This document shows, in pieces, positions 55,827-64,000 of a stretch of 64,000 nt of DNA; within the stretch, counting starts at the first letter, position 1, and the number at the start of each line of letters is the position of its first letter. The notes beneath the pieces were generated by a model. That model was not told the origin of the DNA. It saw only the letters and a list, made by a program, of their open reading frames with translations, and did no database searches. Source of the stretch: Imbricaverruca yamaguchii (Eukaryota; Arthropoda; Thecostraca; Neoverrucidae); assembly GCA_034440575.1 (NCBI GenBank), contig JAOTOL010001096.1, positions 202,080-266,079 of the forward strand, written 5' to 3'. The position numbers were made by a program, and so were the translations under genes.

Positions 55827-56280
55827 GTGTATAGTTGGCGTCACCAAATGGCTCGGCAGTCATGGTGAGCGTCCCGGCACCTGAATAGTCTGCATAGGTG
55901 TACTGCTTTCCATCACACCTAGGCGCCACTGGTGTCACAAATGGCTCGGCAGTCATGGTGAGCGTCCCGGCACCTGAATAGTCTGCATAGGTGTACTGCT
56001 TTCCATCACACCTAGGCGCCACTGGCGTCACCAAATGGCTCGGCAGTCATGGTGAGCGTCCCGGCACCTGAATAGTCTGCATAGGTGTACTGCTTTCCAT
56101 CACACCTAGGCGCCACTGGCGTCACCAAATGGCTCGGCAGTCATGGTGAGCGTCCCGGCACCTGAATAGTCTGCATAGGTGTACTGCTTTCCATCACACC
56201 TAGGCGCCACTGGCGTCACCAAATGGCTCGGCAGTCATGGTGAGCGTCCTGGCGCCTCAATGTTCTGCATAAGCATACCG
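55827..56280. repeat. 93/94-bp tandem repeat, 5 copies
   Basis: Units with ATGGCTCGGCAGTCATGGTG start at 55848, 55941, 56035, 56129 and 56223. The first step is 93 bp, the others 94, because one copy has GTCACAA for GTCACCAA. On the minus strand two copies share one frame, but the 94-bp copies break it. The last copy is diverged. Confidence 0.97.
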
Positions 56281-56282
56281 CT

Positions 56283-56362
56283 ACCAGGCACACCTATACC
56301 TATGCAGGATATTCAGGTGCCAGGACGTTCAGCCCGACTGCCAAGCTATTCGTGTCGCCAAT
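56283..56362. repeat. inverted copy of the 94-bp unit
   Basis: Reads as the reverse complement of most of a unit, for example CACCTATACCTATGCAGGAT, then ATTCAGGTGCCAGGACG and GACTGCCAAGC. It closes the array with a foldback. Confidence 0.85.
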
Positions 56363-56707
56363 AGTACCTTCGTCATCAACGTCAACACTTGACATGCTGA
56401 GTACGTGTGCAGCTGGGACCAGCGCGAGCGCCGAGGGCAGGAGGGGAGGGTGGAGGCTAACATTGGCCCCGATGCCTGCTCGATCCCGATCAAGAGCTGT
56501 CCTAATCCCGCCGCCGCATCATCAAGTGAAGCTCACTGACGTGCACGCTACAAGCTCGTGAATGACACAGAATGGCAGGTGTGTCGTCTCACGGATATAC
56601 CTTTTTGTTCCATATAAGTGACTGAACCCCTGAGGGATTAGTTCAGACGATTGCTTCAAGGGAATAACTATAAATATTGCACATACTTACCCACATCGGC
56701 GGACACA

Positions 56708-56815
56708 GCGAGCCGGTAAATGTGGCACAGTTCCCAACTGAAAAGACAGACCGATAGAGACAGACCGATAGCGAGCCGGTAAGCGTGATGCATTTCCCAA
56801 CTGTAGACAGACCGA
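56708..56815. repeat. 63-bp tandem duplication
   Basis: GCGAGCCGGTAA..TTCCCAACTG..AGACAGACCGATA occurs at 56708 and 56771, with substitutions. Confidence 0.8.
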
Positions 56816-57820
56816 TATCGACGGACTCTTGAAGTGTTGAAGTGTTGCTAATCTTGAAGTGTTGCATCTGATGGCTAAATGTCCCAGTGGGTAGCTGATC
56901 AGGTGGAAGTGTCATATACCTGGGTAGTAGCTTATGCATGCCGCATTCAAGCTAGAAGTGAATACCGTCTATCATTTAACGAATCTTTGCAGTGACTGTT
57001 GCTACATTCTCTACGGAAAAATCATCACCATGAAGACAGCAACTAGTCTGACAAGACCAGCCCGCCAAAATCGCAATTAATGAAATCATCTCATCAGTTG
57101 TACTTCTGGCGGTTAGCAGTCACAATCGTGGTTACTAACCACGACCGCTATGCGTCTTCAACATCATTCACCGCAACATTCCTCATGCCTTCCAAAGGGT
57201 ACAGCCATTCCCCTTGACGGCTGCGATAAATGAACGTTGTGTCGCCGATATAGAAGCTCTGCTGTGGCACGATCTGGCACTTCCATTCAGACCCGGCGCA
57301 CCCGAACCGGCTCACAGTTTTTGTCCGAGGCGTGGGCAATTTGCACTGCAGTGAATGTCCTCTAATGCCGACTACGCAGAGCGCATAATTAATCACACAA
57401 ATGAGCTGACCAAACAAACACACCATAAAACGCACCGCCTCAACTGACATACCAAGGACTCGCGCTTCAATGGCACGACCGTGCCGTGAAGCCGGCCCCG
57501 TGGCAGAGTTCAGCACGTGGTGTTCGGCCAGGCAGATGCTGGCTGAAGAAGCGGCCGGCTGCCGTCCGTTAGCAAACCCATGGTGGAACAAGAGCACAGG
57601 TCCGAAACCGCGAGGTGTGAGTCCGCCTTCTCAGCAGACCGAAAGTGCAGTGGGGTATTTGAGCGTTAGCTGCCAGTGTAGAGTACCAATCTGTGAAATG
57701 GTGCCATCACATTACAAGCTCACGGTCAGCCGTAGAAACGGAGAAAACGCAGGTGGCGAGCGCCATCGCACGTGGATTAATCAAGCTTGGCGTGCGACCA
57801 TCAGGTTTACACCCGATGAG
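56816..57820. other. no confident gene
   Basis: A minus-strand frame of 149 codons (57597-57148) has one hydrophobic stretch (MVCLFGQLICVINYALCVVG) but no domain I recognise. Frames of this size are expected by chance in 64 kb, so I do not call a gene. Confidence 0.4.
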
Positions 57821-58810
57821 CCAAGTTGAGTCTTCTGGCTGGAACAATCACCCCGTTTACATGAGCAGGTCAGTCGTAAACGAAAATTTCCGATCTGGTC
57901 GATTCGCAAAAGTTCAGATCGCGCGGCCCGTTTACAAGAGCAAAGCAGGCACCTAATCGGATTTAAACGATTTGACGGCTGACGCAATGTGGTGAAAAGT
58001 TTCGAATATTTGGCGCATTTTTGCGCTTCTGACGCACCTGCTTCGAGCAACGGCGTACACCAACACAATGTATTACCAAAGATCCACGTAGTTTGACGTT
58101 GTTGGGGAGATATATAGGAAATATGTGAATTCGAAGGATTCACGGAGCCGATGACGCGTTGTCGATGACAACATAGCCCTTTCTTCTTATTGAATCAAAC
58201 GGTGCATTGTTTCCAGGCCAGGCTATATTTTATAGCATAGGTTCTAGACAATGCAATGATGCATTGCTTCAGACAGTGCAATGGTCAAATAAACAGGGTA
58301 AATCAGGTTCAATACGCAACACAAGAGATAGATCAGCAAAGCACAAACGCGGTCACAAATCCGCAAGTTGAAAAGTTGAACACTCCGCCAAATCGAAAAC
58401 CGGACGGTTGGGGCACGCACTAATAACGTGACATCTCAGCGCTGGAGTGCAGCTGTTACATGCCTGATTTTTGGTATTTTATGACTAGGTTTACAATTGT
58501 AATTAAAAACAAGACGTTTATTTTTCATATATACCCTAAATGTACTGAAAACGTAGCAAATAATAGTATCAAGATGTTTCATGACTCTTGCAGCCGTGCC
58601 GTCATTCGTTAATGATTCGCGCTAATCGCAAACTTCCACTTACCGAAGCGTAAAATTGCGTTAAGATATTCGCATGTTTTGTTACGCCCAGGCCCGTTTA
58701 CAAGAGCATTATTTTCGCAAGTTTTCCCTAATCGCATCGTATTCGGAAGTTTTGCTCCTCATGTAAACGGGGTAAACGTTTGCCGGGTGTAACCAAGTTT
58801 AGACTTCTGG
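57821..58810. mobile_element. possible inverted-repeat element with CCCGTTTACA motifs
   Basis: CCCCGTTTACATGAG at 57851-57865 is inverted at 58758-58772. CCCGTTTACAAGAG occurs in direct orientation at 57927-57940 and 58693-58706. CCAAGTTGAGTCTTCTGG (57821-57838) and CCAAGTTTAGACTTCTGG (58793-58810) flank the whole as direct repeats with two differences. No protein was found inside. The superfamily is unknown. Confidence 0.55.
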
Positions 58811-58869
58811 TCATAACCAGGTGTAGTTGGTTGTCAATTTAGGAAGCCATGATAAACCACAGTTCGCTG

Positions 58870-59435
58870 TCATGATGAGGACTAAGCTTGCTCGTGGATG
58901 AAGGGTGGTGGGGTTCCTGCCTCTTGGGCCTCAAAGAGTTCAGCACGTGTTTCAGCGTAGGCCGTGACGCAGCACACACAAAATTGAGAGCTTCAGGGTG
59001 TCCCGGACGGTTGCCGAGAACTCCTGTCGGCATGAACTTCCTCTCGGCCGACGGAAGGGGACCCGGGCTGATAGAGAGCGTCCCGATCCGATGGAGATGG
59101 TCCTCAGGTCGACGGAGTGCTCGCGGGCACGCGCTGGCCACCCCGAACCGGGTCAACGTTTACTGCCTGTAGGGCGGACAGAGGGGCCTCGAGTCATTAG
59201 GAAGAGCTCGGGCTAACTGAGAGGGCCTCGGCCAGTAAAGAGGGCCCCTGAATCAACAGAAAGGGCCCCTGAGTTCACGGAGAGAGCCTTAAGATGGTGA
59301 AGGAGGCCACGAGCTGATAAAAAAGGCTTCTTGGTCCATGGAGAGGCCCAAACAGCAAAAAGGGTCCCTTGGCTGACTGAGGGAGCCCAGGTTTTGGTAC
59401 AGGGACCTCCGTCGTGACTGGATGGGGTACTGACT
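58870..59435. repeat. decayed 20-bp GAGGGCCCC array
   Basis: AGAGGGCCCCTGAATCAACAG, AAAGGGCCCCTGAGTTCACG and similar words recur about every 20 bases, clearest at 59215-59400 and looser at 58980-59215. Purine-rich plus strand, as in the other arrays of the family. It ends near GCATGCCACTG, reminiscent of a CAGTGGC-type inverted end. Confidence 0.75.
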
Positions 59436-60624
59436 AAATGCATGCCACTGTGTGCTTAATCAGCTTTAGCACAGAGCATAAATTATCATGCTGAAGAGTA
59501 GCATGCTGCTGTCTCCGAGCTATGACGACACAACACCATGCTGCACATCACAAAACGTTTATTACACATATGCCAACGTGTGATTACTAAGGAATTTGAG
59601 AAACTTTCTAAGTGAATAACTTCTCTGCATTTCGTAACATCGACATGAATATCGGCAGAGATATAAATTGGCATGCGCCGAACAGTGTGCATTAGTTGAT
59701 CAGTTTGCCTACACCCAGTCGGTCTGCCAGGCACACACGCTTTCAGACCTGCAACACCGTGTTCTCGTGGCACCTCCTCCTCCGTACGACTGGTCATATG
59801 TCTGACGCGAGGACTCAGCTGAACTGGCTGGCTGCGCAGGCCAACCTCCTAAGCAAACCTCTGGCTCTATAATGTCCCAAGCATCTTTATTGGCGACAGT
59901 TGGGGCATATTTGTGGGTTTGGTGTCACGTGACCGCATCGTAATGCCTTTCTCATTAGACAGAGCTGTTTACTGCATTTTACCGTCTCGACGTTACCGTG
60001 TCATTCGCGCAATGAGCTGCTGTGAGGGCAAGCCAAAAGGCCACTGTTGAATAGCTGTCCTTGATGAGCGACAGTACGGCCTTCTTCAGGTATTTCTATG
60101 TGCAGGACTTCCCAGCAATGTCAGCGGCACTCGGGCAGACGGCCGGACGAGTCGCAGCCTTAGGTCAAATGGCCACTCAGGGTAGCAGCAAAAGGGGAAT
60201 TTCCCCAGCTGACGGATATTTATGGCCAGGATTGAACGTGACTGGATGCGCAATCTCCCGCACATCCGTAGTAACTCTGGTTGGTCGGTATTTCGATTCC
60301 AGAAAAAAAGTGAAAAAGATTCATTGTTCATGACAATCTTTCGGGAAAGTCCGGCAGGCATCCCAACGCTGATCAATAAGTATAAACAGGTATAAGCCGC
60401 TCCTTTTGGATTTGTTGTTATTTTGCTGTTTGGGGCGCTTTTAGACGTCTTTTATAATGGGCATGTTCCTATCGGAGTGTGTTGTTCACGTAAGACTGGG
60501 AAATCGCATTGATTTGGAACCTCATTCATACCGAAACTTAACCTTTGAATCTATAAAGGCGCCGGAACACTCGAGTGCACCTCCTCTCATTAAATGCGAC
60601 CGCTTGTCGGGCACTTTAATGAAC

Positions 60625-60627
<3 letters not shown>
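59436..60627. other. no recognisable feature
   Basis: Unique-looking DNA. Frames up to 103 codons match nothing known. Confidence 0.4.

Positions 60628-60710
<83 letters not shown>
60628..60710. repeat. (AT)n microsatellite, longest in window
   Basis: About 41 AT dinucleotides, then GACTTGTGT. Confidence 0.97.
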
Positions 60711-60713
<3 letters not shown>

Positions 60714-60924
60714 TTGTGTATCGTGTAACCTTCAATAATCACCAACAGGAAATGTCCAATTATAGGTGGAGTCATATACAACTGGAACTATTCCAACACA
60801 TGAGTGATAATGCGAGTATGCGAAGCACATACAATCTCGGAGCTTGTAGCTGAAGGTCGTTCTATAGGCTGCTTCTTGTCGCTTCATTCGGCATATTGTG
60901 TCACAGAAAAGATTGGTTCGTTGG

Positions 60925-61083
60925 CTGGTTATTGGTTTTACGACACATCGACCGTTGAGTCATGTAGCGTCGCCAATCTCTCACGCCGATTGGTCGCGGG
61001 CGAAGAGTAGCGACAGGTGAGACTCGAACCCACAACCTTTAGATTGTGAGGCGGACAGCTTACCCCTAGACTACTCGTCCTCT
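60925..61083 (-). mobile_element. SINE-B, well preserved, Val-tRNA-like head
   Basis: On the minus strand: GGACGAGTAGTCTAGGGGTA, then CCTCACAATC (CAC in anticodon position) and an intact B box GGTTCGAGTC. The shared body and the tail GTCGTAAAACCAATAACC follow. Near-identical flanks (ACAGAAAAGATTGGTTCG at 60903 and ACAGAAAGGATTGGTCG at 61084) form a target duplication of about 20 bp with one substitution and one indel. It inserted into the 3' end of the minus-strand LINE remnant. Confidence 0.93.
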
Positions 61084-62340
61084 ACAGAAAGGATTGGTCG
61101 TTGGTGAGAAGGACACGAAGTTATTTACAGTGCAATGGATGCAGACGAAGATGCAAGCTGTAGCACTATTTACCCTACCAAACGGCACATGCAAAAGTGT
61201 TGCATAAGCATTCCTGGTGGTTCTGGAGGACACATCAAGAGAAAAAGCTTTTAGAGGTGAGATAAATCGGTGAACCCTTTGAACACTTTGCATACAAAAT
61301 AACACATCGCGCTGCCCGCCTCTCACCTGTGGAGGCTGAAGATGATAAAATCCCAGCAGGTGCTCATACTCCAGAGAGAGGCAGGCTGGTCCCGTGTGGT
61401 AAGCGAGCCACATCAGGGACTTCTGCTGCACCCTCTCAATACGAACGGGATGGAATTTGGCGGCACCAGCCCAAATTTCTGAGCAGTACTCAAATATACA
61501 CCAAACATTTGAGTCATAAGCAGTAAGAGACGCCCGTTTATTCCCTTGCAGCATGGGGAGGCGGACTGAACAGTCCGAATGAGCAGGCCAAGTGGCCAGT
61601 TACCTTCGACACCATGGCACCAACTTAGTCCGAAAAAGTGAGTCTTGATCCAGAATGACTCCGAAGTTTCGCATAGTGCCGACGTGTTGGAGAGTTATGC
61701 CATGCATTTTACAATACATTTTACATTTTGAATTTAATGGCTTTTGTAAAAAAAATTGTATTGGGAAGCATTTGGCTTTAGCTTCCAGTTTGCTGCCCAG
61801 CGTGTTACTGTATCAATGTCTTTGTGTAATGTGCGGGTATCATTTTCATTTTTCTACTGTAAGACTACTGTAAAACAAAAATTTACTGTAAATTTCATTT
61901 TTATACTGTAAAATGTTGAGGTTATCAGCAAGCATAGACAATTTGCTCCTAACGACGATGGTTGCGATTCAAAATCCGCGTACACCGCATCCAGCTGAGC
62001 ACTCTCGGACATTGCTCCCACTAATGAGATAACAACCATGCTAGATTTGCGGCACGATAATGATGCTCTATGAGCCCATGCTCTGGGATGGAGGGGCAGG
62101 CTGGAACGGACTACATGACGCATGAGTTGCTCGCAAACAATTTTCCTAAACATATTGGGGCGAAGTGGTAGTAGTGAAACTGATGAATAATTTTCTGGAA
62201 GCTTACCCGAAACGTTTTGAAGATAGGGACGACATTAGCCTCCACCCACTGTTCTGGAAAGATGCCACAGGACGACATGTGAAAAGTTTATATAGAGGGA
62301 CAGTTGGCTCCTCAGCGCACTCACTCGGGATATGGGCGCT
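61084..62340 (-). mobile_element. non-LTR retrotransposon remnant
   Basis: Read on the minus strand from about 62290: GIFPEQWVEANVVPIFK, a frameshift, LPENYSSVSLLPL and FRKIVCEQLMRHV, then SESAQLDAVYADF (the start of the palm). A large gap without the catalytic box follows; then, from about 61715, MRNFGVILDQDSLFR, FEYCSEIWAGAAKFHPVRIE and KSLMWLAYHTGPACLSLEYE. Several frameshifts and stops and a missing core make it a dead copy. It differs from the LINEs at 17.6 and 35.2 kb, so at least three LINE lineages are present. Confidence 0.87.
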
Positions 62341-62937
62341 CAGCTAATCTGGGCCGCACACCTACGACGACATTTCCTCAACAAATAGCAGACTAATTCC
62401 TCCGACACAGCATAATCAGTCAAGAGATCCATGTGACTTTCAAGATATCCGGGAGATTAATGGCAACTGAGTCAGAAAATGCTACCGCAAATGCATCTTT
62501 AGGTAAGTTCTTTCTACCTACATCGTCCGATACCTGCACGCCATTACACTCTGGTACCGAAATTCACTTTGTCTGTTTGTAGCATTTCAGGAAGGTCCAG
62601 GCACGCTTCGGATCTGTCACAAAATCGCCGACGAAACCCTTCAGACATCCAGTGTAACTGTCACTCGTCATACGCTTGACATCCGTTCGTTTCCGCACAG
62701 TCAGCTTTCACACCTTCGCTTTTTTAGATGATTTTGGTTCCTCGCTGGAAGGCAGCCTGTTTGGGTTCAGAGCCCGCTCAGTCTCTGTGCCGAACCACGA
62801 CAGACACCGCTTTTCGGAATAACGAGGAAACATGATCGCGCATAGCTGCCTTCTGGACAAGTGCGCAAAATCAGAGATGTAGTCTCGTCCACTTCCATCC
62901 AGTGCAACAGAGCCCACGGTGCACAGCAAAGTCCGTC
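62341..62937. other. no recognisable feature
   Basis: Mixed DNA, no gene supported. Confidence 0.4.
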
Positions 62938-63540
62938 AAGGTACGACGTCAGGTACGACGTTAGGCACGACTACCGTCAGGACACGATCTCAGGGCATGA
63001 CGTCAGGGCACGACATCAGACACCAACATCAGGCACGACGCGCCAGGGTACGACTACTGTCAAGGTACGACGTCTGGACAATGACGTCAGGACACCACAT
63101 CAGGCACGACGCCAGGGTACGCCCGTCAATATCGCCATGGCATGACGTCAGGGCACGACGCCAGGGTACGACTACCGTCAAGGTAATACGACGTCAGGGT
63201 ACGACGTCAGGGCACGACGTCAGGCATGACTGCCGTCAGGCACGACGTCAGGCATCGACTTCAGGGCATGACGTTCAGACAATGACGTCGGCACGTCAAG
63301 ACGCGACTACCGTCAAGGCACGACTCAGGACATGACGTCATGGCATGACGTCAGGGCACGACGTCATGGGACGACGTCAGGGCACGACCTCAGGCATGAC
63401 GTCAGGACACGACGTCAGGGCACGACGTCAGGCACAACGTTAGGGCACGATGTCAGAGCACGACGTCAGGGCACGACGTCAGGGCACGACGTCAGGGTAT
63501 TACATCAGGGCACGACGTCAGGGCACTGTTAGGCACGACG
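62938..63540. repeat. 13-bp GGGCACGACGTCA array
   Basis: About 40 imperfect units of GGGCACGACGTCA, most regular at 63340-63530. Six perfect TGACGTCA octamers (starting 62998, 63082, 63143, 63333, 63346 and 63397) and many CGTCA half-sites occur. TGACGTCA is the CREB/ATF binding site; whether any such protein binds here is unknown. Confidence 0.93.
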
Positions 63541-64000
63541 GAGCTCGTCGAAGTCAGCACGGCGATAATTAGGTACCGAAGTGTGAATTGCCAATGCCTG
63601 TGCTGTTCGTTTCACGCCGAAAGAGATCAATCGCCTTTGTCACGGTCAGATGTGAGTGTGTTCGGGCTTTGGTTCCCGCGCACTTTGGATAGGCCATTAG
63701 CCAGCACGAAGTCCAGAATATTGTTCACTTTAGTGGCCGATGTCACGTACTAGCTGAACCCCATCACATCGCACCGGATGAAAGAAACCGCACGTCCGCA
63801 TGGAGCTACCAACCTGGTCTGGTTATGTAAACATATACATGACGCACCCCCAGTCCCGCCCAACAGGTACAGTGGACCAAATATAACTGTTAGCGTAAGA
63901 TCCGATGATAGAACATGAGAGTCAGCAATACGCTGTACGCAATAATCATATTGAGGACTGACAACGCATTTGTTGATATCGTTGTCCAGCACGGATACTG
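63541..64000. other. no recognisable feature
   Basis: Nothing supportable to the end of the window. Confidence 0.4.

Noticed and set aside
57148..57597. 149-codon minus-strand frame with a hydrophobic stretch
   Set aside because: No domain recognised, and a few frames of this length are expected by chance in 64 kb. A protein search or RNA evidence would be needed to reconsider.
62919..63532. Frames rich in Thr-Ser-Gly-His-Asp-Val-Arg
   Set aside because: The 13-bp array cycles through all frames and has no other coding sign.

Overview
The window looks like intergenic or intronic DNA of an animal, most likely a marine invertebrate; I cannot name the species. The grounds are several unrelated non-LTR retrotransposon remnants, tRNA-derived SINEs with polymerase III boxes and clear target-site duplications, TTAA-flanked miniature DNA transposons, a hAT-type DNA element with an 8-bp target duplication, and many minisatellites. 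I found no host protein-coding gene, rRNA or free-standing tRNA gene that I could defend. Most long open frames lie in tandem arrays whose units lack stop triplets, so they are not evidence of coding. Layout: 1-2.2 kb is unremarkable. 2.2-8.5 kb is a nest of insertions: SINE-A copies at 2582 and 6069, TTAA elements at 2927 and 7149, a tRNA-headed SINE-B at 6766 with a perfect 13-bp duplication, and a truncated SINE-C at 7813 inside the second TTAA element. 8.7-17.1 kb holds GC-rich stretches and minisatellites (6-, 34-, 59-, 7-, 27-bp units and compound units). 17.6-18.9 kb is a LINE lacking its catalytic core. 20.2-23.2 kb holds a very uniform 43-bp array and a 101-bp array. 25.2-27.7 kb holds inverted repeats around a TTAA-type element rich in AGGTCA half-sites. 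28.4-30.3 kb holds SINE-C and GC-rich arrays. 30.5-34.6 kb is a 4.1-kb hAT-like element whose body is a degenerate 20-21-bp GGCCC repeat. 35.2-37.6 kb is a nearly full-length but broken CR1-type LINE. 38.4-39.7 kb is SINE-A followed at once by a 21-bp array. 40.6-49.1 kb holds SINE-B, inverted-repeat elements, more GGCCC arrays, a TTAA element with perfect 20-bp ends, and a 1.8-kb long-inverted-repeat element. 51.9-59.4 kb holds further arrays and inverted repeats. 60.6-62.3 kb is a LINE remnant on the minus strand with a SINE-B inserted in its 3' end. 62.9-63.5 kb is a 13-bp array carrying six perfect TGACGTCA sites. How the parts relate: the SINEs depend on LINE machinery supplied elsewhere (shared SINE-B/SINE-C 3' ends point to a common partner), the TTAA and hAT-like elements carry no transposase here, and one element often landed inside another, giving a readable order of events. 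The most interesting signals are the GGCCC-core 20-21-bp array family, which shares one orientation across about 7 kb and in one place forms the body of a hAT-like element with an intact 8-bp duplication; the perfect everted AGGTCA palindromes found in three separate element contexts; and several near-perfect long hairpins.
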